DNA of 64,000 nucleotides from Hyaloperonospora brassicae. Its lineage: Eukaryota; Oomycota; Peronosporomycetes; Peronosporales; Peronosporaceae. The notes below the pieces were generated by a model, which made no database searches, had not been told where the DNA came from, and saw nothing but the letters and a program-made list of their open reading frames with translations. The position numbers and the translations under genes were made by a program. Location: assembly GCA_947650285.1 (NCBI GenBank), contig CANTFL010000106.1:372001-436000 (forward strand), written 5' to 3'. Numbering within the stretch: position 1 is the first letter of the stretch; every line of letters starts with the position of its first letter. Positions 10,835 through 20,695 of the stretch are shown one piece after another.

Positions 10835-11854
10835 ATGGAGCAATCCACACCCCTCTCTGAGGCTCAAAAGGTCGCGCTTGATAAGCTGACCTCGGCCGTA
10901 GGCCTAGAGTATGTGGAGTTTCTAGCTGCACAGGGTCCCGATGTGCTCAATGCACGAGTCGAGGCCTTTATGCAGTATGAAACGGCCCTGTTGGGCCAGG
11001 TTCAAAACCAAGTAGCGTCGGCTATGCCGACACGCTACGTGGCTATGCCACCAGAAGAGGCTAAGCCTCGTCCCCTTCGGGTAGATGTTAAACTTTACTC
11101 CGGGAAGGAGGGGGAGAACTTGACCCTCTGGATTCGTGAGATTGAGATGGCCATGGACTCTGGTCTCATCTCACTAGAGAACCAGCGGGTCTCTTTGGCC
11201 ATCTCTAAGCTCGATGGTAGAGCTAGAGAGTGGGCTTTGACGTGTGGCACGTCGGTCAATTTGGCATTTCCCACGTGGGAATCGCTCAAGTTAGACCTCA
11301 TGCGAGTTTTCTCGCCGCCTAACCAGGCATATCGCGTGCGCTCACGCTTCTTGTCTACCCGTCAGGGTAAGAGCGAGTTAACGGACTATGTCCAAGAGTT
11401 GAGAACTCTAATGGCTGCTATGCAGTCTGACCCTCTCCCTGAGACTGTCTACGTGACAGTCTTCATAAAAGGTCTCCGCACTGGCGTGGCCAGAACCGAG
11501 GTTTTTCGGGTTCATCCCTCTACCTTCGAGGAAGCTGTGAGCGTCGCTCAAAATGCTTAGCACAACTTCAAGTCGGCCAGACTTGGTTGGAATGGGTACA
11601 ACCCAAGCTTTGCGAGGGCTTCGGCTTACTGTAAGCCAGAACCGATGGATCTCAGCCATGCTGAAGATGAAGGCGAAGCGGAGCTTCATGTTGCGGAGCA
11701 ACGACAGGACGTGAGGCGCTGTTACACGTGCGGAAGCACTAAACACTTGCGTCCCACTTGTCCCTTGCGTAAGCAACAACCGACACCTATGAGTCGAAAC
11801 CCCAGCCTCAACCAGAAACTTGGTATGGCACGGGGAAACGTCGACACCCAGTAG
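10835..11854 (+). pseudogene. Gypsy A gag, one nonsense codon
   Basis: The gag frame starts at the ATG at 10835, which sits at the end of a 6-bp hairpin (ATCCTC-TGC-GAGGAT). It encodes a retrotransposon Gag with the usual helical capsid region: EWALTCGTSVNLAFPTWESL around residue 135, followed by a VRSRFLSTRQ segment. A nucleocapsid zinc knuckle follows at about 11722-11763, C-YT-C-GSTK-H-LRPT-C (CX2CX4HX4C). An in-frame TAG at 11558-11560 separates the capsid part (241 codons) from the knuckle part; the frame then stays open to the TAG at 11852. Gag packages the RNA and forms the particle. Readthrough of the first stop is possible but unproven. The last codons overlap the pol frame. Confidence 0.9.
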
Positions 11855-11874
11855 GCGCGGGGCGCCCTACTGGG
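11833..11874 (+). promoter_or_regulatory. -1 programmed frameshift signal between gag and pol
   Basis: In the gag frame the heptamer G_GGA_AAC (11833-11839) fits the X_XXY_YYZ slippery rule. After a 7-nt spacer a strong hairpin starts: CCCAGTAGG (11847-11855) pairs with CCTACTGGG (11866-11874), and a further three pairs cap it around a GGG loop with one bulged C. The gag stop TAG (11852) lies inside the stem. Slipping back one base puts the ribosome in the pol frame, which is open from 11773 and continues into the protease. This same heptamer is known from simian type D retrovirus gag-pro. The signal is eroded in gypsy B. Confidence 0.85.
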
Positions 11875-14800
11875 GTAGAACTAAGTTCTGTCACATCTCT
11901 ACGAGATAAAGTGAAACAGGGCTTAGCCCCACTTAGCGCTGTGCCAGCCAGCACAGAGCGTGGACACAAGCCTGGCTTGTTAGTCGCCGAGGCGACAGTA
12001 AAAGGCTTTGAGAAGCCGTGGTCGATTTTAATCGATTCAGGAGCATCATGTAACTATGCTCGACGTCGTTCCCTTGAGGGAAGTCAGCGATACGCTGAAG
12101 CGCTCAAAGCGCACGAAGGTGATTCGATCACCGTTCGTTTAGCGACTGGTAGTCGCGTCACGGTGCCTAAAGTTCCGTTGAACTTAGGTGTGAAGTTTTT
12201 GGACTTTGACAGCATTGAACGTTGTCTCGTCCTCGATTTGGATTCGAGATATGATCTCATCCTAGGTATGGCTTGGCTTGAACGCCATGAGCCATGGATT
12301 GATTGGAGGTCTAAGACCTTAGGCGCAACGCGCAATGTTCCTAGCGAAGCTTTGGAGAGTCATGAACCCACCTTTGCTAGGCAACAAAAGCGCTATTGGC
12401 GCGAGCCATTGACGGAAGATGTCAATGTGCTGGACATTGGTATGTCAGAGTTATTTAACTCGAATGTCGATGACATAAATATTGAGCGGAGCTCTTCTAA
12501 CGCGTTTGAAGAGAGTTATACTCCGTTGAGTGATACTCGTTGTGATACTGAGTCACTGCATGCGTCAAGCATGGTTGGCCTAGGGCCGAAACATCAAGAA
12601 TGTAATTTCTCTGATGTAAGTGCGGTGGCACGTGAAATTACACAGAGTGAGGGCGGCCGAGGTGGCACCTCACTGAATGTCGGTAATGACATTGTTGGCG
12701 AGAGGCCAGAGTGTTCAGGGCTAGGCCCTAATGCTATAAGTGCGGTGGCACATGAAATTACACAGAGTGAGGGCGGCCGAGGTGGCACCTCACTGAATGT
12801 CGGTAATGACATTGTTGGCGAGAAGCCAGAGTGTTTAGAGCTAGGCCCGAATAATGTACGTGAAGTGGTACGTGTAAATCCACTGGGTGAAGTGTTCGAG
12901 TTACGTAACACTTCACCAGATGTCGCTCAAGACATGAGCTCTCGTATAGAGCGTGCTAAGATGAATAGCAACCATGGGGACTTTGCTGTCCCGGCCTCTA
13001 AGAGGCGTAAGGTTTCTTTGAAGAAACAATCGAAGCGTAGGGTGGTGACTGTTAAGCGCCCAACGTTTAAGAAGTCACGGAGTGATAATAGTAATGATAC
13101 ACTGTATACACTTGTCAATGGAGTGACTGGCCATATCGATGGCAACATTAGTCTTGAGACTCTTCCATCCGTGGATAAAATCTGTGAGCTAGACGAGATG
13201 TCTGACGGCGAATTTAGCCAAGCCTTGCAGGCAGGAGAATTCTCCGAGTTAGTGGTCATTCGGCCTGATACTGAGTTGAACTCATCCTCGTTATTGGACG
13301 AGTCTGTCCTTGAGGACACAAAGGCGGCATTGGATGCCCGTAGTGGATCCTCGATCCTTAAGGATCCTCTTGATCCGTTTTATCCTTTGGTAAAGGAATT
13401 TCAAGACGTGGTGTGTCACGACCCACCGTCTGTATTACCTCCTGATAGAGGTGTGCGTCATGAAATTGACTTGGTTCCTGGAACTAAATACTGCGTAACA
13501 CGGCAGTGGCCTTTGCCCAAGGAACAGTGTGACGTCATAGACGACTTCTTTCGTGCAAAGCACGCAGCAGGGATGGTTCGTGAGAGCAAATCTCCCCATT
13601 CCACACCGACCTTCTGTGTCAAAAAGCCCAACGGGAAGTGGCGCATTGTTCATGCTTACAATAAGCTTAATGCGGCCACCATCCCGGCTCAGACACCAAT
13701 TCCGAGGAAGGATGTTCTTCAGAACAATATGGTGGGATGTACAATGTACAGTGCGCTCGACTTAGTCGATGGTTATTACCAGCTTCTCATGCGAGAAAGC
13801 GATATTCCGCTGACAGCGTTCAGCACTCCAAGCGGTATGCTCTGAGAGTGGCTCGTTATGCCGCAAGGGCTATCAAATGCCCCGGCTACATTCAACCGTC
13901 TTGTGACACAATTGTTTAGACCTCACAGAGGTTATGCACAGACGTACTTTGATGACATCTTTGTCCATAGTCGTGCTATGAACGGTCGGTCAGATGTGGA
14001 TAATCACATTGACCATTTACGAGCGGTGCTCGAGTGCATGCGCACGAATAAGTTGTACGCCAACGCGTCTAAGTGCATTTTTGGTGCAGAAGAGATTCCC
14101 TTTTTAGGGTGCTTTATTGGTAAGCAAGGCCTTAGAGCGGATCCCGCCAAGGTAAAAGCCATAGTTGATTGGCCGGTTCCAAAGAACCAAAAGGACTTAC
14201 GTAAGTGGCTTGGTCTCGCCAATTACTTTTACAAGTACAGTGCGAATTACGCAGACATGGCTCGGCCATTGACCAATCTCCTTAAAAAGGATGTAGAATG
14301 GTGCTGGACTAGCACTGAGCATGATGCTTTTCAAGCAGTCAAGGAGAGTCTCCTACATGCGCCCATATTGGCTTTGCCTGATCCTGAGCGATCTTTCAGT
14401 GTCGTCTGTGACGCATCTGACTTTGCCATAGGCAGCGCTCTGTTACAAACAGATGATGATGGGCGGGAACGCGTTATTGCGTTTGAGTCCCGACAGCTAA
14501 AGGCTGCGGAGAAGAACTATCCTGTTCATGACAAAGAGCTACTTGCAATGAAGTATGCTCTCGTCAAATTCAGAGTTCATCTTCTTGGCTCTAAGCCGTT
14601 TGTGATCTATACAGATCATGCGTCACTACGCACTGCGACCCAGTCGCCTCACCTCTCTCAGAGAATGGCTCGTTGGCTTTCCTTCTTTGCCGAGTACAAC
14701 TTCGAGGTGAAGTATAAGCCGGGCAAGCAAAATGCTTTGGCGGATGCGTTGTCACGCAGGCCTGACTATGAGCTTGCTCATGTTACGACTCTGTCGTCAC

Positions 14801-16593
14801 CGGTTACTGACCTAATCCGCACGGCGTATGTCAAGGATGAACATTGTGTAGCCCTGCTACGTGCTCTAGGGAGCGAGGAGTTTAAGGACTCGGACATAAA
14901 ATTGTCGGCACGGTTACGTGCGAGGTTACATCGATATTCCATCGATCAAGGCCTGTTGTGCTATAGCACGGATGTGGAGGATACCCCTCGCATCGTTGTC
15001 CCTCATGATGAGGAGTTGAAGTATCGGATTCTCTATGAGGCACATGATACTGCGTTGAGTGGTCATCTCGGTCGTGAAAAGACCTACGGCTCTGTGAGCC
15101 AATGCTATTGGTGGCCCAAACTATTCAAATGGGTGAGCACCTATGTACGTTCGTGTGAAACGTGTCAACGGGTGAAACCCTCACCACATGCGGCAGCGCC
15201 GCTGGCTAGTTTGCCTATACCCAAAGGGTGTTGGGAGTCCATCAGTATGGACTTCCTGTTCGGTTTACCGAAGGATTCGTATGGAAATACGGGTATTGTG
15301 GTCTTTGTTGACCGTTTGAGCAAGATGGCTCATTTAGCGGCGGTGCCAGACACCATTGATGGTGAAGGTACAGCGACGCTGTTTATCGATCGCGTGTTTC
15401 GACAACACGGTCTGCCGTTGGCAATTGTCTCTGATCGAGATCCCCGCTTCACTGGTAAGTTTTGGAAGTCTATCTTCAAGGTGCTCGGCACACGTTTGGA
15501 CATGTCCACAGCGGATCATCCGCATACCGATGGTCAAACGGAGCGCGTTAATCGTGTCATTGGTGACATCTTGCGTAGTGTTTGCGCTGAAACACCTAAG
15601 CGTTGGAGCTCGATGCTCCCTGTCGTTGAGTTTGCGTTGAATAACGCTATGCATGCCTCCACCGGCTACACCCCGTTCTACGTGAACGGTCTCACACACC
15701 CTCGCGTTCCGTTAACGCTACCACTACGTGGTTCAGGGCTTGGTGGGGGAGGAGTTGCCGATCGGCTTGCTGATATCAGCCCTGCTACTGTTCAAAAACA
15801 GGTAAGCGAGTTTCTCGCAACGCGATTGAATGTCTTACGACATGTGCGTGACGCACTGGCTGATAGCCAAGATAAGCAGAAGGAACAAGCAGATGCCAAA
15901 GGCAGAGGTTGTATTGAACGTTATAAGGTCGGAGACCAAGTTCTACTCAATGCTAAAAACCTACCTACAAATGTAGTATCCGCCGTCTTCAAGACGAAGT
16001 TGCGCCCGCGCTTCATTGGACCCTTTACGGTCGTCGCAAAGAAGGGACTTGCGTATACGCTCAACCTTCCGCGCAAACTGCGCACACACCCCGTGTTCTA
16101 CGTTGGCATGCTTAAGCCGTATCGGGATCCGTCCCACGTGAACTTGGAGGCGCTTGCGCCGGGTAGGTTGGCTTTGCCATCGGTTGCTGAATCCGTATCA
16201 GGAGGTCAAGCTGAGCCTCCATCCGGGCTTGGCCCAACTCCAACGCCCGAACACGAGCTCGCATTGCGTCGAACGCACTCTGGGTCTGACCCAACGTCTC
16301 ACGGAGACCACTCAGCTCGAGAAGCACCTTCTCGTGCTCCTCCTTCGGTATACCGACCACCTCCGACGCTGCTCGATGAGCAAGGGAACCGCCAATTCCA
16401 TGTGGAACGACTCCTGAAACGACGTCGTCGTCAGGGTCAATACCAGTATCTGGTGAAGTGGCGAGGGTACCCGGAGTCGGAGAACTCGTGGGAATTTGAG
16501 GTACCCCTTCGGCAGGATTGCCCATACGCCGTTGATGTTTTTGAACATCGTGGCAGGGGTCATCCTTTGACCGATATCGCTTCCCACCAATAG
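11839..16593 (+). pseudogene. Gypsy A pol (PR-RT-RH-IN-chromodomain), one nonsense codon
   Basis: Pol lies in the -1 frame relative to gag. The aspartic protease has [11 protein letters not shown] near 12023. After a long acidic linker comes the RT with [22 protein letters not shown], and the catalytic YFDD near 13945. RNase H follows with VVCDASD, a Glu in HDKELLAM and YTDHASL. The integrase has an H-H-C-C finger (about 15040-15175) and the D-D-E core ending in HPHTDGQTERVNR. A chromodomain closes the protein (about 16387-16560: HVERLLKRRRRQG, LVKWRGYP, SENSWEF), and is thought to direct insertion to chosen chromatin. A TGA at 13843-13845 stands where relatives have Trp just before EWLVMPQGL, cutting RT in half; the frame is otherwise open for 1584 codons. 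Confidence 0.93.
12619..12858 (+). repeat. In-frame 120-bp tandem duplication in the pol linker
   Basis: Two copies of a 120-bp unit (12619-12738 and 12739-12858) lie head to tail in the linker between protease and RT. Each encodes 40 residues beginning [16 protein letters not shown] and ending near LGPN. Only a handful of bases differ. The following segment ([10 protein letters not shown]) looks like a third, diverged copy. The unit length keeps the frame. Confidence 0.9.
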
Positions 16594-17413
16594 TGGTGGA
16601 AGCAGGTGGGTAGTTTGGTTCCGCTTGACCAACTCCCACTTCCCTCGGCACAGCCGGAGCATAGCGGGTGCGAAATCGCAATTGGCCTCCGGCCTTAAGC
16701 TTGGCATAGTCATACCGAAGCTTTCGCTCTAGACGAACATCTGCCACATTGGCACTTGCTCTGAGAGCTAGCATGCTGCTGAGGTGACGTTTCCGGTGCA
16801 CCCAGCGCACAAAAGTGGTGTCCTTCTCCTCCGGAGATTCGCCTGCGAATAAGAGGATGGGTATACCCCTCATCGGTGGCACCGGTGCACCCCGTGCTTG
16901 CGTGTCAAGTCGCAACTTGTATTGACTTAGAGTCGTCAAGTGGGGTTGCAGGTACCTCCCACGAAGTGCCTGTCGGCTCGCCACTTCATCAGAAGATGTC
17001 GGCTCAGCGCCAATGGCCCACGTTGCCAGGGAATGACCTGTCGTTTGGCGTATACGCTCTTCCACATTGAGTGGCGTGAACTGATAGCCACGACGACCCT
17101 CAAGGTCTGCAGCAAGCTGCATACGGCGCTGAGCGCTCTCCTCTTGTTGGACTACCAACTCTTGTTGCTCATCGAGCGGGTTGGTGATGATGTGTTCACC
17201 TGCATCTGTTGCATGATGCTGGGTTTCTAACGCGGCGGTCTCACTACGCTCGGCGAATGGGTTTGGTGCAGTATGAGGCGATGCCTCTTGCACTGGTGGG
17301 TTGGACATTGTCCGTTCTTCACCACGGACATCGGTATCACTACCATAGTCCTCTTCCACATTAATGCCGAGGTAAGAAGAGAGAGTCGGGGACTCGTAAG
17401 GTGGCGATGCCAT
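16112..17413 (-). CDS. Antisense ORF of gypsy A, unknown function
   Basis: An uninterrupted 433-codon frame runs antisense from just inside the 3' LTR to inside pol. The start chosen is the ATG at 17413 (context ACACCATGG); an in-frame ATG at 17458 would add 15 residues. The last 480 nt overlap the chromodomain end of pol on the other strand, while the first 820 nt are antisense only. The protein is hydrophilic, with acidic N-terminal sequence, a basic middle block (RKRHLSSMLALRASANVADV) and a C-terminal heptad-like helix (RVRALELGQARMEAQLD) that should form a coiled coil. I see no membrane segment, signal peptide or known domain. Gypsy B keeps recognisable matching blocks in the same place and strand, so the protein was probably selected. 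Function unknown. Confidence 0.7.
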   Translation of the reverse strand: MASPPYESPTLSSYLGINVEEDYGSDTDVRGEERTMSNPPVQEASPHTAPNPFAERSETAALETQHHATDAGEHIITNPLDEQQELVVQQEESAQRRMQLAADLEGRRGYQFTPLNVEERIRQTTGHSLATWAIGAEPTSSDEVASRQALRGRYLQPHLTTLSQYKLRLDTQARGAPVPPMRGIPILLFAGESPEEKDTTFVRWVHRKRHLSSMLALRASANVADVRLERKLRYDYAKLKAGGQLRFRTRYAPAVPREVGVGQAEPNYPPASTTIGGKRYRSKDDPCHDVQKHQRRMGNPAEGVPQIPTSSPTPGTLATSPDTGIDPDDDVVSGVVPHGIGGSLAHRAASEVVGIPKEEHEKVLLELSGLRETLGQTQSAFDAMRARVRALELGQARMEAQLDLLIRIQQPMAKPTYPAQAPPSSRGTDPDTA

Positions 17414-17508
17414 GGTGTTTCGTGTTTTGCAAACCGTGAGGTTAGAGTGCACACACACCGTCCTCTTCGAGGAAAAGTTCGATTGACGTTTTGTGGTAAC
17501 GTCAGTCT

Positions 17509-17520
17509 GGTGGGGGAGGG
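17509..17520 (+). promoter_or_regulatory. Polypurine tract of gypsy A
   Basis: GGTGGGGGAGGG directly precedes the 3' LTR and is nearly all purine, as expected for the plus-strand DNA primer. The same tract, reversed, is kept in gypsy B at 33561-33572. Confidence 0.8.
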
Positions 17521-18047
17521 TGTAACGGGGTTACACGTCGGCTGGTAGCCGACGATAGGTGTGGTGCACACACGAGAGGGGGGTACCCTATAAGGTAATA
17601 TTAGAACACAGTGAGCGTATCAATTGTTGAAGACTGGTGTCTGTCATCAATTGATTGCAAGATCTTTTAAGAGGTTATTTAGGGCAGGTTAAATACGTTG
17701 TTCTAAGGTGTTCTTTTAGGTTAAATGAAGAAATAAAATTCAGTTCCCATTTTGATCAACAAAAGACACGTGCCTCTCTGAGGCGTCTTGCGATCGTAAG
17801 GAAGTAGCAACGCCTTGTTAAGGCAGCTACTCCTTGTGCACTTAGTGCGTTCGATTCTTTGAATCGTTTGGTCCCCCTGGAACAGGGACCGTAAGCTCTT
17901 TGAGCTGTTGACTCTCTGAGTCGGGTTCTCTGAACCACCTTTAAGCTCTCTGAGCTGTTGACTCTCTGAGTCGGGTTCTTTGAACCAAAGTTGCTCATTG
18001 AGCGTAAAGTCTTCCTCTGACTTAAGGAGCTGTGTAGCTCCGCTACA
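17521..18047 (+). repeat. 3' LTR of gypsy A
   Basis: This 527-bp copy of the LTR starts TGTAAC and ends GCTACA. It matches the left LTR apart from one extra G and T at the position of 10649. The hairpin GACTC-TCT-GAGTC damaged in the left LTR is intact here. Confidence 0.95.
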
Positions 18048-18052
18048 CTCAT
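18048..18052. repeat. Target-site duplication CTCAT, right copy (gypsy A)
   Basis: Direct repeat of 10245-10249, immediately after the 3' LTR. Confidence 0.9.
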
Positions 18053-18161
18053 AGTGCTGACGGAAGTGATAAAACCACTGCGCGAAAAGCTCATGATCTT
18101 TTGGGAGACCTTGGACGTTCTGGGCGACGCTTTAGCCATCTCCAACTGAAATACTACCCAT
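18048..18161 (-). pseudogene. LINE A, start of the endonuclease ORF
   Basis: The minus strand from an ATG at 18161 reads MGSISVGDG, a stop, then SVAQNVQGLPKDHELFAQWF up to the gypsy A insertion point. The QNVQGLPKD motif is the first strand of the EEP endonuclease in oomycete LINEs. The same frame continues on the other side of gypsy A at 10244 after one CTCAT copy is counted. This piece therefore belongs to LINE A and fixes the order of events: LINE A first, gypsy A later. A leader sequence like the one upstream of this ATG recurs at 28465-28560. Confidence 0.8.
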
Positions 18162-18306
18162 GTTCAACTCTACTTTCAACTACACAAATACAATCTTCAA
18201 CCTGCAGTGAATAGATAGGGGAGTATAAACAAGAAAGGTACTCACTGGCGTCAGCCAGCATCTTTCGAACGACGGATACAAAGCCGTCACCAAGCCCCCC
18301 CTCCCG
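18162..18306. other. Head-to-head leaders of LINE A and LINE B
   Basis: This short gap holds the 5' leader of LINE A (minus) and that of LINE B (plus). No gene is seen. The first half resembles the repeat at 28465-28520. Confidence 0.5.
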
Positions 18307-20682
18307 ATGGGGAAGGGGAAGCAACCTCAGTCGATCGTACCCCTGGAAAGTGATGGCAGTATCGCACTGCCTTCGGCACCAGTCACGGGGGAGCTTAGGC
18401 CGAGCACTTCACCGCATACGACCGGCCACTTCGAACCAATCGTTGCCTCGGAGGCAGATGAGGACACCGACATTTACTCTCACCTACAGCGTGCCATGTC
18501 GATCAGATCCCCGCCACAGGTTATGTCAGCTCATGCAAGTATCCCGGCTCCTATTGTTTCCTCCGGAGCTTTGCCACTCGCTAGAGCAGAGACACTGTCG
18601 TCGGATTCGTCGCGAGCTCCGACATCTAGCCAATCGACTCATTCGGGAGTGTCGGCTTCCAACACCTCGCCTTCTCAGGCGCCCCCCCGTGACATGTTTG
18701 ATGCCCTAGTCGAAGGGATGAAGGCATCACCCGGGCCGGGTTATGTCGATGTATGGCGTCAGACCGTTCAGGAACTGTTTGAACACGTATTTTCGCGGCT
18801 TCCGGTCGGTTTGGAAGCTCTGCCGCAAGAGCGGAAACGCTTCCCAAAGCTCAAGGGTCCGGAGTTGGACGGTCTCCTCGATTTGTTTCGGCAGTGTTTT
18901 GCTCGGAGTTCCGGCACACATACCGATTGGGCGAGACTTGCTACCAAGATAGGCAAAGATAATCTGCTCACCAAGTGGGCCTTCAAAGAGATTATTCGAA
19001 AACTAGCCATCCAACAGAAGTGGTCCACGGCACCGGTCTCCGACCTACGGGCGCGGGTGGTGCTCCAAGGAGCACAGCCAGTCCAGGAAGGGCAGAAGGG
19101 GCACGCGTCTATTGCCTATGATGACTTTATGTTTGACCCAGCGAAATATTCCATGGCAAAGGCAACTAAGCTCAAAGACATTTGTACCGCCCGTCTCGGC
19201 CTTTCTCGCGCTCATCGCTTACGTGAGGTTACAGACGACGAATGGCGAGTCATCGTGGGCATAATTGGATGCCATATTGCGTGTCGTCGAGTGCCAGATT
19301 TTCTATGACCCGTCTTCGACAGTGGGGAATGTCTTCGGCTCTACAGCACCATCCAGGCGCAGGTCGAGGGACAACTGGTGCTTACTATTGGCAGAGGTCG
19401 TTACATCCCGATCAGCCGCCAGACTTCTAATGGTATCACGGCGATGATACTCGAATCTGCGGAGCTTCTGCGGGTCAGTCTAACGGATCTCCATCGCTTC
19501 CTCGGATTAACGAAGGCCATCAGCTATACTCGCTCATCCCGAACGATTCACTTCTATTTTTGTTCAAGGGAAACAGCGAAACGTCCGCAGGATTTTCAAA
19601 TACCCTTTCAGGGACAAGTGTACACGTTAAAAACCGATCATCAGCAGGTGCGGGGTGGGGGCGGTTTGGCAGAATCAGCGAGGCCCAGATGGTTGTTCGG
19701 TCCATTCACGTACTGAGTACACAATTTTCCTGCACAACGTGACACGATTTAAAGAGGTTGGACGCATAGCGGCTAACTTCAGGTCCAAAATCCCGACAGA
19801 TTTTGAATTCGAAGATATGGACACTTTCACTCCAAACTCCCGGACGTCTACAGTATGGAAAGTTACCTTCTCTCTGGCGAGATGCCCAACTTTTCTTCAA
19901 GGGATGGTCCGCCTTCAATGGTTTGGAACCCCAATCATCATTAATCACCCAAACGTGGGAAGAATCTTCAATGCCGACAGTGCGGCACCATAGGCCACCC
20001 AGCCGCCAGGTGCCAATTTACGGATACGCAACTAAAGGGGCCAGGTGCTATCGAAGTAATAGAGGGTGAGCTTCAAGACGTAGAAAACTTGGCTAAACCA
20101 TTCCTTAGCCCGGAGGATAAGCGGGAGATGGCTAGCAAATGGCTACAACTTCAGAGGGCAGCAGACGAGGCGGCTCAGGCAGCTGTCACACCGGCGGTAG
20201 TAGGTACAACTCCCCCACGGCCGCCTCCGACAGTGGAGCCCCAGCGCACTGGGGTGTCCATTCAGCTCGTTTACACTGCCATCCCCACGCAAGCAGGCTC
20301 ATCGGACCCTAAACCGAAACCCCGGCCGGAGCAGACTAGTCTGACACGTCCTCTCCGAAGTGGACGGCGTCTGTGGCCCTCACGCAAGCCACCGGTAACG
20401 ACCGGAAGCCCCAGCTCGGGCGGTTTCCACGATCTACAAGATATAGAGCTGGAGCTGGAGCAGAATAGTGTGGGGTCCGCTCAAGCTCCTAGCACAGACG
20501 GTGTCACAGACGACCCTCCGATTACACCGGAGCCTCACCCGAACATGGCTCCGGACGTCACGCGGGCCAGCCCTCACCTATCGTTAGAAGATCGAGTCCG
20601 TCAACAAGACTCTAAAGAAAGAGGGAAAGCGCCCGTGACCTCGGGGATCGACGATTCTAGCCAAACAACGTCTCGAACGTAA
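18307..20682 (+). pseudogene. LINE B ORF1, gag-like protein with zinc knuckle
   Basis: The first open frame runs 333 codons from the ATG at 18307. It has a Ser/Pro-rich N-terminal third, then a helical segment (KRFPKLKGPELDGLLDLF). After 19308 the reading continues through at least three frame changes. Recognisable blocks are GRGRYIPISRQTSNGITAMI, LGLTKAISYTRSSR and SRTSTVWKVTF. A zinc knuckle follows at about 19968-20010, C-RQ-C-GTIG-H-PAAR-C (CX2CX4HX4C). A Pro-rich tail is open from 20089 to the stop at 20682. These blocks match what I know of ORF1 in Phytophthora LINEs, an RNA-binding chaperone of the particle. The frameshifts make it a pseudogene. Confidence 0.8.
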
Positions 20683-20695
20683 AACCTGTGAGCGG

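Larger units (their letters stand above)
10250..18047 (+). mobile_element. Gypsy A, young Ty3/gypsy chromovirus
   Basis: A complete 7.8-kb LTR element: LTR, primer-binding site, gag, a -1 frameshift signal, pol (protease, RT, RNase H, integrase, chromodomain), an antisense ORF, a polypurine tract and the second LTR. The 5-bp duplication CTCAT flanks it. Integrase before the end of pol and a C-terminal chromodomain place it among chromoviruses. Gag and pol each have one in-frame nonsense codon (TAG at 11558, TGA at 13843), so as sequenced it is probably not autonomous. There is no envelope-like gene in sense orientation. It landed in the endonuclease of LINE A. Confidence 0.95.

Noticed and set aside
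16594..17508. Envelope-like gene between pol and the 3' LTR of gypsy A
   Set aside because: The sense strand has only short frames; the long frame is antisense and has no signal peptide or membrane segment.
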